Positions 24,152 to 35,010 of a stretch of DNA of 64,000 bases are shown here, in pieces. The notes under the pieces were generated by a model. The model saw only the letters and a list, made by a program, of their open reading frames with translations. It was not told the DNA's origin and made no database searches. Position numbers and translations under genes: made by a program. Each line of letters begins with the position of its first letter. Position 1 is the first letter of the stretch. Source of the stretch: Puccinia triticina (taxonomy: Eukaryota; Basidiomycota; Pucciniomycetes; Pucciniales; Pucciniaceae); contig NC_070567.1 of assembly GCF_026914185.1 (NCBI RefSeq), positions 6,350,001 to 6,414,000 on the forward strand, given 5' to 3'.

Positions 24152-24780
24152 GTACACTACAAAAAGCAACAAAATAGCATAGCGTAGCGGGGCCCCGCTA
24201 TTCCTCAAGCCAATTAGCAATAGCGGTAGTGGCTGATCACTATTTTTAGCGCTACAGTAGCAAAAAAGCTGTTACACAAGCTATGAACTCCACTCAGCAG
24301 AGTGATTTTTTTTGTTTTTGCTACAAAATAGCGCAATAGCGGCAAGACCCACTTTTTCTCGCTTTTTGGGGCTTTTTGCTGAGGATAGCGGATAGCGCAC
24401 TGCTCCGCTACCTGTTTGACCAATTTCATCTGTACTCTGTCAAAAATTAAGCGCGGCGCGCAGAGCACTCCACCCAAACGCAGCCGTCAAAAGATTCATG
24501 TCCTCCCCTTGACATTCTTCCCATTTTTTCCCGCTATTTAGCAAAAAGTGGAGTGATTTTCCACTTTTTCAAGGTCCTGCTAGTTAGCGAACTAATAACA
24601 GAAAAATTTTCCGCTATTTCAGCGGTCAGCGTAATTATTTTCTGCTACAGGCCACTGAAATAGCTTGCTCAAAATATTTGGGTGTTTTCTTTGAAACCCA
24701 TTAGCAAAAATTGTAGCAATCCACCCGCTACTAAAACTGCTAGCAAAGCGGGCCCAAACCTGCACGGGGAGGAGTCCCTG
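24152..24780. repeat. Repeat region rich in TAGCG/CGCTA words
   Basis: AGCGGTAGTGG, TTTAGCGCTAC, GCTATTTCAGCGGTCAGCG and their complements recur throughout in both orientations. This suggests a foldback or hAT-like non-autonomous element. Borders were not found. Confidence 0.4.
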
Positions 24781-24803
24781 GCAAGCTAGCCAGCTCCCCA
24801 GGA

Positions 24804-25038
24804 GGTGTTGATACAAATGTATCCAGCTCCCTGGGAGGATTACTCTTGGCGTGCTGGATACAAATGTATCCAGCTCCCTGGGAGGATTACTCTTGGCGTG
24901 CTGGATACAAATGTATCCAGCTCCCTGGGAGGATTACTCTCGGCGTGCTGGATACAAATGTATCCAGCTCCCTGGGAGGATTACTCTCGGCGTGCTGGAT
25001 ACAAATGCATCCAGCTCCCTGGGAGGAGTACCCTGGCA
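24804..25038. repeat. 47-bp tandem repeat, five copies, hairpin in each unit
   Basis: Units start at 24804, 24851, 24898, 24945 and 24992, exactly 47 bases apart. Each contains the palindrome TGGATACAAATGTATCCA followed by GCTCCCTGGGAGGATTACTC. The array is bracketed by direct copies of GGCAAGCTAGCCAGCTCCCC. Single degenerate relatives (CAAGCTGGATACA...TGTATCCAGC) continue on both sides from 24000 to 25340. Open frames across it arise from the repeat. Confidence 0.9.
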
Positions 25039-25583
25039 AGCTAGCCAGCTCCCCATGAGGAGGAGTTGGGAGGAGTCCCCTCCACAAGCTGGATACATCT
25101 GTATCCAGCTCACTGCAATAAATTCTCCCAGCAAGGTGGAGACTATTACTTGTATCCATCTTGGAAAGGGATCAGTCCTCCTGGCAAGCTGGATAGATAT
25201 GATCCAGCTTGGCAAAGGAGGTCCACCCGGTAAGCTGGAGAGGAGTCCCCTTACCAAGCTGGATACATGTGTATCCAGCTTTACAAGAGGAATCCTGCCA
25301 GCAAGCTGAATTTTTCCAGCTTGCTGGGAGAACTACACCTCTGAGCTGGATCTACCGGGTCCCAGCCTTGGATCCTCCCAGGGGGGGTGGGAGGTAACTG
25401 GGTACCTCACTTCTTTCCAGCCAAAACCAAGTACCTAGTACCCCACCTGGCACTGCTGTGTGGGTGTGTGGCGGGTGCAAGGGGTACCTGCCAATTGGTG
25501 CAGGGTACCCCCCAACAGGTACCAAATGGGCCAAAAATTGTCCAAATTTACTTTTGAACCCATGTATCCCCTGGTACACCTCT

Positions 25584-26009
25584 TAGAGATGGCACTTTTG
25601 CACCTGGGTACCCGCTGGTCTGTTTGGCCAATTCCTGAAATCCGCGGACTTCCTTCTGGTCGCCGAGGCTGTATAACCTCTTGGACCAGGAGGATTTTCC
25701 CTTGCTTGCCAAGGCTGTATAACCTCTGTGATGAGGAGGATTTCCTTCTGGTCGCCAAGATACAGCCCCGGCCACCGGAAGGAATCCCCCCTGGTCAAAG
25801 AGGTTGTATGACCTCGGCGACTGGGAGGAGCTTTCTGGCTGCCAAGGTTGTACAACCTTGGCAACCGGAAGGGATCCGGCGGGCGTGCATTTAATAATTA
25901 CCTGGGTACCTGCCGGCTTTTTCCCGGAATTTCAGACACCCGCATCCATTGGTGGGTACCCGCCAGCAGATAGCAGGTACCTGCAATGGGTGCAAAGTTG
26001 CCATCTCTA
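25584..26009. mobile_element. 426-bp non-autonomous hAT-type element, 8-bp target duplication
   Basis: It begins TAGAGATGGCACTTTTGCAC and ends GTGCAAAGTTGCCATCTCTA. The exact 8-bp direct repeat ACACCTCT lies on each side (25576-25583 and 26010-26017). Eight-base duplications and TAGAG(A)TGGC-like ends are typical of hAT. The interior (25650-25880) is about five degenerate 43-47-bp units built on GCTGTATAACC/GGTTGTACAACC hairpin cores followed by GGAGGA. The element has no transposase. Confidence 0.88.
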
Positions 26010-26404
26010 ACACCTCTGATTTCCTCACAGCCTCTGGCACCTTTAGAATCAAAGTTTATTTCTACATATTATCATGTTTTGAAAATAACAGCTACCCCCA
26101 TCCCTTGGAAAAAAATTGTGTGTAAAAAATCCACCTGAGAGTACCTATCCGGTTCAATGTTACCCGGATAGCCTGCCCGGCCTAAACACATGAAAATAAG
26201 ATTTGACATACCTCCAGTGGTAATTCTGTATTGAAAAGAGACCTGTAATTCTTAATTCAATACTGAACAAACCCATGAGAGTGTGTCCAACCTTGACCTT
26301 TGGATAATCCAATGGCTTCATTGCATTGCTCAAGACAACCCCTCACAGGAATGGCCGCTGAGAAGTGAGTTTGTGAAAAACTTGATTGAAAAAATGTGTA
26401 CAAG

Positions 26405-27431
26405 CACTACAAACATTTATTATTTTGCCCAAAAAAGAAATAAAAATCAACATGAAAAAATGAAACCAGAATTTCACTCAGGGGAACAAACTGAGCATGC
26501 TGAGCCAAAAAAATAAAATGTCCCAAACTGAGCAAAAATCATTGGACAATGGTTTGGGATGGTTTTTTTTTCACGGGCCTGGCGGGCCTGGAGCGGGCTT
26601 GACCCGGGCCTGAGCGGGCCTGGAGCGGGCCTGAGAAGGGCCTACCCCAAAAGCACATTGGGTCAGTATTAAAGGAGTTTTGCCTTGCCCTGGGAGCTTC
26701 TGGTGCTTTTGATGGGCCCAAAATCTCAACATGGGCTTTTAGTGGTCTAGAAGTATCAACCTGGGCCACTGAATAGCCCATGGGCCTTTGAATTCCCAGA
26801 AAGCCCACCACAAGCCTCCACATAGCTAATGGGCTCTTGGTAGCCCATGAAGATCTCCAGGGGCCAACAGATACCCTCATGGGCTTTTGGTGGCCCATGA
26901 AGATCTCCATGGGCCAACAGATATCCTCATGGGCTTTTGGTGGTCCAAAACGCTCCCCATGGGCTTTTTGTGGCCCAGAAAGAAGTCAAAAAGCCCATGG
27001 GATCCCATGATGGAAGCATCTGTTGGCCCATAGGGATCTTCACAGGCCACCAAGAGCCCATTAGCTATGTGGGGGGTCATGGTGGGCTTTTTGGCAATTC
27101 AAAGGCCCATGGGCTATTCAGTGGCCCGGGTTGATACTTCTAGACCACCAAAAGCCCATGTTGAGATTTTGGGCCCATCAAAAGACCCAGCAGCTCCCAG
27201 GGCAAGGCAAAACACCTTTAATACTGACCCAATGTGCTTTTGGGGCAGGCCCGTCTCAGGCCCGTGAAAAAAACCATCCCAAAACATTTTCCAATGATTT
27301 TTGCTCAGTTTGTGACATTTCATTTTTTTGGCTCAGCATGCTCAGTTTGTTCCCCTGAGTGAAATTTTGGTTTTATTTTTTTCATGTTGACTTTTATTTT
27401 TTTTTGGGGCAAAATAATAAATTTTGTAGTG
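26405..27431. mobile_element. Large foldback element, about 1.03 kb
   Basis: The two halves are inverted copies over nearly 500 bases each. Ends are CACTACAAACATTTATTATT and ATTATTTTGCCC's complement through TTTTGTAGTG. Shared internal words include AGCACATTGGGTCAGTATTAA, CCCAAAATCTCAACATGGGC and AGCCCATTAGCTATGTGG with their complements. The centre (26870-27030) holds repeats of GGGCTTTTGGTGGCCCA. CACTA-type ends suggest the En/Spm superfamily, but no clear 3-bp duplication is seen. Confidence 0.85.
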
Positions 27432-27785
27432 AGGAAGCTGAAAATCAGGGCTGCAACATGGCATAGGAGGCTTTGAAGTTTATGCTGAGAGAAATGAGTG
27501 CATACAAGAGATGTAAACACACAAATCATGATTGTCTGTGGAAATGTTTCTCAGCCTCAGGCAAAGAGTGGGAATTTAGTCGTAAGCCTCTCCTTTGGAG
27601 ATGCTTTGTGCCTTCTTGGAGAGGCTTAGTAAAGCTTGCTGAAGAATACGGCCGTGCAGTCGTAGCACCACGGCCTTGTTGAATCCGCCCTGCGGTGTTG
27701 CGACTGTAGTTGCTTCTCTGCAACCAGGGGTTGTTTGTCCTTGTGTTTCTTATAAGATGCCCCTATGTGATATGGCAAATGGCAG

Positions 27786-27953
27786 CTGGACAAAACAGTC
27801 CCGTTGCTGGTCAGCAGTTGGCGCTGGAAGATCCCGGTCTCCAAATCTTGGTAACTTGCTCAATGATGTCAGACTCTACTCACCTGGACAAAACAGTCCC
27901 GTTGCTGGTCAGCAGTTGGCGCTGGAAGATCCTGGTCTCCAAATCTCGGTGAG
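27786..27953 (+). repeat. Direct duplication of about 64 bp
   Basis: CTGGACAAAACAGTCCCGTT through GGTCTCCAAATCT occurs at about 27787-27850 and again at 27890-27953 with two differences. A spacer of about 39 bases separates them. Confidence 0.85.
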
Positions 27954-28069
27954 GAAAAGATTTGGAGCCGGGGTGCGGGAATATCCAGGCTAAGTAGCAG
28001 CTGCAGCCCTAACCACGGGGGAAAAGCCCGGGGATAGGGTAAACTAGATACAAGATTATGGATATATAG

Positions 28070-28966
28070 GTTCTGTAATCTTAAACTTGATGAATCTGCC
28101 GGCCCTACTCTAACATTTCTGTTTGAGGTACAAGATTATGGATATATACACGGCGGGGGTACTTCCTGCCCCGCCCGTTTGTGGAACCGACGAGAGGAGG
28201 GTAATCCGTGGAGCCGACGAGGATCGGCTCGGTAACCCCTTGGTAAGCTCGTCGGTTCCACGAAATGCTTTTTTTCCACGTGGAACCGATGGGCTTCACA
28301 CTTTTCCCCGTCGGTTCCACGATGTGCCTTCCCGGCACGCGTGGAGACCACGTCAGCTTGTTGCTCACGTCGGTTCCACGGCATTTTTTTTTTTTTTTAC
28401 TTCCAGCCAAGACCACCTCAGGCTGGTCCTGAGGTTTTGAAAGTCCGACAAAACTCGATTTTGAAGAGAGGAAAAAAAAACTTGAAAAAAAAACTTAAGA
28501 AAAAAACCTATTGCAAACCCGATCGCAAACCATCGTTTGGGGGGTTGATAGTGTGTGAAGAAGCTTTGTACAAGAATGTGAAATGGCTGCGTTGTGTAGC
28601 GCTCCGTCACACACAGGCTGCCTGTGCCTGTCGTGGGTTCGAGTCCCACTGATGATATTTTTTAACGGGCTGCTCCCGCTAAATTTTTCAGCCCCGCCTA
28701 CGTGGCCACGTGGATTCCACGGGTACACATCTGTAAGTATCCGTGGAATCCTCGGGGGCATCACGAGGTGCCCTCGTGATGCGGTTGGTGATGCCCACGA
28801 GGGCGTGTGGACCAAATGCCGCTGGTCCGACCTCGCGCACCCCTTCACCGTGGGATCCACGTGGATTCGCGGTGGGCCCCACGTGGAGGGACTCCCCGGG
28901 TGTAGGTTTTGTAATCTTGAACTTGATGAATCTGCCGGCCCTACTCTCACATTTCTGTTTGAGGTG
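28070..28966 (+). repeat. 55-bp direct repeats bracketing a GC-rich hairpin block and a tRNA-like sequence
   Basis: The segment TGTAATCTT(A/G)AACTTGATG through TTCTGTTTGAGGT is present at about 28075-28131 and 28911-28966. The left copy is itself flanked by ACAAGATTATGGATATATA. Between them, 28170-28385 contains inverted GTGGAACCGACGAG / CTCGTCGGTTCCAC arms. The repeats are too long for a target duplication and no LTR features are seen. Confidence 0.7.
28568..28655 (+). other. tRNA-like sequence (possible SINE head)
   Basis: A perfect T-arm (GTGGG TTCGAGT CCCAC) with a B-box GGGTTCGAGTCCC lies at about 28632-28650. An A-box-like TGGCTGCGTTGTGTAGCGC sits about 45 bases upstream. The putative acceptor stem does not pair, so it is not a functional tRNA gene. 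A tRNA-derived SINE or decayed tRNA copy fits best. Confidence 0.5.
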
Positions 28967-29516
28967 CCCTTCCTCTCTCTTATAGGGGGTTTTCCCCCCA
29001 GTTCCTTTTCATATTCAGGCCATTTGCCAGTTTCCTCTCATCTTGTGCGTGTGTCTATTCCACTGAGCCTCAGCTAGTGCATCCTGAAAAGCCCCGCTTC
29101 AGATCCAGAAATATCCCATATCCGCAGGTTTCGGAACCTTGGGTTTCAGATATCTGGCTTGATCCGCGGTCCCTCGACAGATATCCCGGATTATTTACCG
29201 GATACCCCACGCCTGTCCATTTGGCTGTTGTTCTCTCTCAGTACGCCGCGTTGCAAGCGATGAGCTCGGAAGCTTCCCTCGCTGGGTGGTTCATATATCT
29301 CTGAACCTCTGGGGCGGGCGTTGTCTTTGCATGACGCTTCGCAGCATGACTCATCTCGCCCTGCCCAGCTCTGATCCATCTAGACTTCCCACTTAGCCGC
29401 CTCCATGGACGGAGGGGAACTTGCTGTGCCATCTTCGATCCCGCAAGCTAAGGGTTGAAGTGACAAACATCTCGCACCACTCTCACCCACACTCCTCTCC
29501 TCAAGCGCATCTTCGG

Positions 29517-30557
29517 ATGGAGCGTTCAGATCCCGACGGAAGCCCTTTGGCAAGGAAGAGACCAGCTACCCGCAAGAAGTTCGCCAAAGAGGTCTACAAA
29601 CCTTCAAACCGTTTGCTACCTCCCAACAAGTGAGCAAGCCTTTCCTTGAACCTCTTTCAACTGGCTCGTGCCCTGCTCACTGACTCCCTTCGTTTCATCT
29701 GTCTCAAGGCGGCTCTGGGCAAGCGAGAACGCCAATGATGTTTCGGAAGATACTACTTCGTCGAAAGAAATCCAGAAAGCGGATGAACTTGTTCCTCTTA
29801 AGAAGGGAAAGGGTAAAGTTGATGGAGAGAGTGAGGCGAAGGTGATTTTTCGTTTATCCTCATCGAGTTTTGGCACGAGCTTATAGTCTCATGAAAACTG
29901 ACATGGCTCAATCGGGGAGTTTTTCAGGAGAAGCAGAAACCAGGACGAAAGATAGCAAATAAACTGGTCAAACTGTCAGACAAGTCAAATGCCCAGAAGG
30001 AGCTCATAACCAGACCGAGCGGCAGAGTAACACGCTCATCGGCCATGACCAACACCCGAGTCGGAAGATCGAAGATGAGCGTGCTCGACGAGGCTGCGGA
30101 TGAGAGGCGGGGCGCTAAAGTGGATGGTGAAGACGGAGGAGAGGAATACGACAATTTCTTGGATGTTTCGGCCGACCACCGTATCCACCCCTTCACCAGA
30201 AGCACGAAACTACCCACCCAACAATCGCTGGGTGCGGATGTCACGCTGACGTTCGATACCGATCGGCACGCTCGAGCGCTTGCTGATTGCTCGCCAATCC
30301 CTCGGATCGGCGGCCATCACGCGGGCAGCGGAAGTACCAGCACGGTCGGCGTGAGCAAGCGGCCCGCAAAATCGGACCGTTCGCCCCCTCATCCACCAGC
30401 CAGAAAAACACGCGCAAAACTTAATGCTCCTCCCCCTCAAGCTTCAACTCATCAGCCATCACCACCCAAGAAACGCGTGCGACGCCAAGCTGCAACCAAG
30501 TCATCCAAACCGAAGGCTTCCGAGTCACCTATGAGCGATGACCCATTGATGATCTAA
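29517..30557 (+). CDS. Basic, disordered, probably nuclear protein
   Basis: Three exons, 29517-29629, 29709-29841 and 29928-30557, give 291 residues. Introns are GTGAGC..CTCAAG and GTGATT..TTTCAG with matching phases. The protein is rich in Lys, Arg, Ser and Pro and has little hydrophobic sequence. The N-terminus has a basic cluster (RKRPATRKKFAKEVYKPSNR). A central acidic patch (EDGGEEYDNFLDV) precedes IHPFTRSTKLPTQQS. The C-terminal third has a likely nuclear localisation signal, PPKKRVRR, followed by a Lys/Ser tail. Clustered basic motifs of this type occur in chromatin and kinetochore-associated proteins, but I recognise no family. The start is the first ATG in frame; the longer frame upstream would need a non-ATG codon. 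Base composition matches the housekeeping genes here. Confidence 0.68.
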
Positions 30558-31013
30558 TCACAATCAACATCTAGTACATCCTTAGCACATAACCCTTTTC
30601 GATTTCTAACTTGTTTCTCAAAAGATTTATAAGATTCATTTTCACGAAAGCCTTGGATTTTCGGGGGTACAGCATGAATATAACATTATCATACAAGAGA
30701 GTGATTACATTCAAGTTTATTGATTGTCTTTACTAAGAATCTTGGTCTCATTTTGTATTGACTTTATTTTGGCATAGCACATATCATTGGTTTTTTTTGT
30801 TGGGTTTTATCTTGACAGCTGTCAGATGAGGCCCAGGCCTAAAATCACCCCCAGAGACATCATTCTCCAGGAGATCATCCTGGATAAGGGCTAGTGCAAA
30901 TCTGAGCTCATATTTGCAATCAGGACAGCTTGTTGACTCTGATTGCCACTCCACAGGCTGCAAGCACTGCAAGAAAATGTCAAGTAACTGCTTGCAGTTG
31001 ACATGCAGATCAA

Positions 31014-31136
31014 TGGAGGACTTCCCTTCAAGATCTACTGACCCTGCAGAACCAGATCTGCAGCCCTTGGGACATCATTTCCCCGCAAAAATTAAGGTTT
31101 TCTGGCTGCAGATTGACAGGAAGTGCCCCATTACTG
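31014..31136. mobile_element. Possible MITE copy with GGAGGACTTCCC end
   Basis: It starts GGAGGACTTCCCTTCAAG. A weak inverted end (GACAGGAAGTGCCCC) lies about 120 bases on, with CTGCAG inverted pairs between. This is a decayed relative of the family at 22068-22268 or of the pair at 57931-58206. Confidence 0.4.
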
Positions 31137-31319
31137 CTGTGGAACTGCTGTTCTAGCTCAAACCAAACATACATAAGCTTTGTCTTAAGGATCACCAAGT
31201 CATACCTGGCACCCGTGGTGTACAACGGATACCCACCATGGGTGCCGGGTGTGGGTGTTGGAATTTGGCAAAAAAACCACCAGGTACATGAGTGCCTGTT
31301 AGCAACACCCGCCACCTAG

Positions 31320-31460
31320 GTGCCTTGATGACCAAGTTATACATACACCTTGATGACCAGAGCCAACCAGTCATCAAGGAATACACCTCAATGACCGGCT
31401 GGCTTTGGTGATCAAGGTGCATGTACACCTAGATGACAAGCCAGCTGGCTGATCATCAAG
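31320..31460. repeat. Palindromic GATGACC repeat array, copy 1
   Basis: Alternating GATGACCAG and ACTGG/CCGGTCAT-type half-sites (TTGATGACCAGAGCC, CAGTCATCAAGG, CAATGACCGGCTGG, CTTGGTGATCAAGG) at intervals of about 20-35 bases. Same family as 34430-35010, 37880-38340 and 52075-52200. Confidence 0.6.
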
Positions 31461-31462
31461 GT

Positions 31463-31560
31463 TAGAGATGGCCCCTCATACCCGGGTACCCGTGGCGGGT
31501 GCGGGTTACCTGCTCCAAAAAACTGTTATTCTTGATACCCGCACCTGCCACCCTGGTGGC
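31463..31560 (+). mobile_element. Terminus related to the 25584-26009 element
   Basis: TAGAGATGGCCCCTCATACC followed by GGGTACCCG..GGCGGGTGCGGG matches the end structure of the hAT-type element at 25584-26009. No matching opposite end or target duplication was found, so it is probably truncated. Confidence 0.5.
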
Positions 31561-33625
31561 AAGAGGTGTAAAGCTTATATCACCACAACAGGCTATCTAA
31601 ATACTCATTTTAAGCTTGAAATCATCATTTCACAGATCACAAAACTAAATTAATACCTTGTAAACGCCTTCTTGATCATTTTCTTGAAGATTTTTCCTTG
31701 CCCTTTCTCTTTTCAGTCTTCCACTTATTCAGCACTCCTAGTCGTATTTGGACATTTCTTGAGTTGAATTCCACCACCATCCCTTTAGACACAGATGTTG
31801 CACTGAGCCAATGTCTTCTTACAGAAATGTAATCCCGTCCAAAACTGAATGATTGTTCAACGTCCATAGTTGTTGCTATTATACATGTAATCATAATCTG
31901 TGAGTACAGAAATAAACAAACATGATTAGATGAAAAGACCCACCAGGACAGCTTAGAACATTGAGGGCTATCTGGAGCATGCCCCCATGTGTATTTCCTG
32001 AGTGTCCTTGTTGTATCCACCACTTCAGGGGGTCCACTGGTTGACTGTCCTCCTTCAAACTCAAACCTCCAGCAAGCCAGTCTTTGAGCAGATCTGTACC
32101 AGAGCTCCCTCCTCAAGCTTCTGATGCACCCATCAACCCGGCAAGGACTCCGGTCTGAGCTTTCTGTGAGCATGTACGCCAGCATTAGTTTGAATTCCAA
32201 ATTTGCCTCACATAATTTACTCACCTTGGGATGAGTATTGGATGGTTCACCAGAAAAAAAGTCATGTGAATCCATGTCAAGTGACGTGCAGTGAGATGAC
32301 CTTTGACTCTGGCGAGACTCCACTGGTATTCCACTGTATGCACTTGTGTCTAGCTGTTCAGCTGCTGCCCTGATCCCAGCTGAACAAACCAGTAACACCC
32401 TGAGCAGGTGCAAATGCTGAACAATCCCCAGCTTGTCTGAGGAACGCTTCCTGCCTCTCAGGCCGTGTATGCAGCATCCTGCAGCATCTCGAGAGGGTCA
32501 TTATGTGAGTTCGGAACCCCCAACCAGGGTGTTCTTGCTCAACCTTTTTTCAGGAGGGCTGAGGTTGATTGAGGTGGGCTCAGTGGGGTCAAGCTAAATC
32601 CATAATTCAGAATCTATTGTCTTTGAAAGGTGAAAGTCAATGGAGACCCTTCCGGAGTTTGCTTCACCTCACTTGACATGTAGTCAGTCAAAAATTTTCC
32701 CGGTGGTTGGGATGTGGTTGGTGGCGGTGAAGGTTTACAGTGGGCTTCCCACATCTGACGGGTAAGCTGAATCTTTTTGTCAATCCATTTGGATTCCCAC
32801 TTTGCAAGTTTGAAATACCTTTCCTTGAACAATGGATGGAGAACTGAAGAATTGCTTGGCAATCAGTATCAGATATGGCTTCAAAAATTTTTTTTGGAAA
32901 AACTTACCCATAGCAACCCGGTACAATGGGGATCAGTCTGTCAGAGTGTAATATTTATTTGTCAGCTGAAGTGCAGAACGGCACGCGTTCCTTAAAGCAG
33001 GGGGGTAATTGTCTTTCTTGTCTGAGATTGCAGTTGAAAGGTGGCTGATAATCTGATTGATAAATATAACAATGTCAGATATTTGAGCCACACCAAGAGT
33101 TGAGACTTGCAGCGTGATTTCATAGAATGGTTGGAGGACTTCAACAAGGTTGGATGCTAAGTTGATATCTTCCTTGTTGATGTGATGATGGCGATCAGTA
33201 CCATGTTATCTGTCTTTCTGCCACTCAAGGCTACACCCCGGGTGCACTAGAGCGTCTGGGGACGGGATGATCCTTACGTCTCACGACAGGACCTCCCCCG
33301 CAACAGCATACGGCCCAGTCACGGGCCCCGTGCCAGCCCCCACAACGGCTTCATGAAGCCGTCTCCCATTCCCTTGCCCAATCCTCCGTCCAAACCCCAC
33401 ATCACCAGACGGAAGCAGCCAACGTTAGTCGACTGCTTGCAGCCTGTCCACCAAACGGGGTGGCCAGAACAGACAGCCAATACACAGTGGCCCATAAACC
33501 ACACGACCAAAACATTGCACACCATATGTACAGCACCCCACCACAACTACCGCGTGCAACCGTCCGCGGCAAGATGAAACTGGCAGGTATTGCCCGCTTG
33601 CTCGTGGTAGTGGGGCGCAATGTGC

Positions 33626-33859
33626 TGTAAGGGTTCTGTGAACCCTCACTGGAAGGAACGGAGGGACGGAGGGCCAAAGGCCAGAAGTCTATAAAAAGAG
33701 TGTGAATTCCTGAGATCGGCCAATAAGAGGAAGGAGAAGGATGAAGACCAGCTTGGGGAAAAGAGAGCATGTTCTGTACTACAAGCTTATATAGAAGAGT
33801 GTGCTATCTAATTGCATATGCATGTGTGTTCTAGCTTCAGTAAGGGTGAAACCCTTACA
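33626..33859. mobile_element. Solo LTR, 234 bp, with 5-bp target duplication
   Basis: It begins TGTAAGGGTT and ends AACCCTTACA, inverted termini of the LTR TG..CA type. It is flanked by the 5-bp direct repeat TGTGC at 33621-33625 and 33860-33864. A TATA box (TATAAAA, 33690-33696) lies inside. No internal retrotransposon sequence adjoins, so it arose by LTR-LTR recombination. It sits within the insertion at 33235-36290 that breaks the hAT transposase. Confidence 0.88.
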
Positions 33860-34429
33860 TGTGCAACGTGCAATGCCACCAATAACTGTGAGAAATGTTA
33901 GAGACAGTCATTTTTTATTGCACACACATCCAAGGCAGGAAAAAATCTGCCCGGAAAACACAATAAAACAAAAAAATATACACAAAAGGGAAGCTGGAAG
34001 CGAGGGAAGAAAACAGAAATACAAGAGCTATGTATAGGGGGGGTCAGAAATTTGGAAACCAGGTGTACATGTGTACAAATGCATATGTATATTGAGAGCA
34101 GAGGTTCGCCGGGAGGCAGAGCAGCATTTTTGCCATCTTCTATGGAGGCTCTGGAGCGACAATCTGGACAGAATTCCTGAAATTATGGTGAATTCGTCTC
34201 AAACTGGCTAACTCACCTGCCAAAGCGGCCAGGATGGCACCTGATGGCCAGGCATATCTGGCCATTCATAATGAGTGCAACCCACTCATGTCAAAATAGA
34301 CAGAACAACAAAACCAAAAAACCAGGCATGGAGATGCCATTATAACCACATTCTGCTTTGTTCCTCCTTCCATCAGGAATTGTCTGTATAAGCCACCATA
34401 GAAGGAGGAACTAATATGAAGTAGAAATG
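33860..34429. other. Insertion DNA inside the split hAT gene, no gene seen
   Basis: AT-rich non-coding sequence between the solo LTR and the palindromic array. Short open frames only. Confidence 0.4.
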
Positions 34430-35010
34430 TGTCACTGATTGGTCATTGAAGGCTCTAAAGTATTGTGCCGTTCATCAAAGGTACTCCAAAGACTGATTTT
34501 ACCAGTCATTGAGAGTACTCCTCTCAAAGACCAGAGGGAGTACAAAATCCCCTTGATTTCCGGTCTATACCGGTAAACTGGGGAGGAGATAAACCTCTCA
34601 ATGAACGGTCTATGTATACCAGTCATCAAATGAGTAGATAACCCCTTTGATTACCGGTCATGCCCACCATTGAGGGAGTATGTAAATATCCCTCTCATGA
34701 TCTGTTATGCCAGTCATTGCGGGGAGCTCTTGATGAGTGGTCTGTTCATCAAAAGCTCTGCTATTGAGGTACAAATGATGTACTCCCTCAATGACCATGG
34801 AAGACCTGTCATTGCCGCCGGTCATGGAGAGAATTTTGCTTTTAAACCTCTTGATTCTCGGCATAAACTGGTCATTGAGAGCTCGCCTTGATGACCGGCA
34901 TAGTTTATACCGGTCATCAAGAGCTCCCCTTGCTGATTGGCATAGTTTAAGCCGGTCATTGAGAGGTTTACGCACTCTCTCAATGACCAGTCTGCTCTGG
35001 TCATCAAATG
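34430..35010. repeat. Palindromic TCAATGACCGGT array, copy 2 (largest)
   Basis: About 15-20 half-sites alternate in orientation: TGGTCATTGA, ACCGGTCATCAA, CTCAATGACC, TTGATGACCGG. The spacer is usually 15-35 bases and often contains GAGAG/CTCTC or GGGGAG. Adjacent halves form potential hairpins with a GTTTATAC or TCTGTTC loop. No ORF runs through it. Confidence 0.8.

Noticed and set aside
24805..25309. Overlapping plus- and minus-strand frames of up to 152 residues with a repeated DTNVSSSLGG-like motif.
   Set aside because: They follow the 47-bp array in shifting frames and appear on both strands, so they are repeat artefacts.
28568..28655. Functional tRNA gene.
   Set aside because: The T-arm is perfect but the acceptor stem does not pair and no anticodon arm can be drawn.
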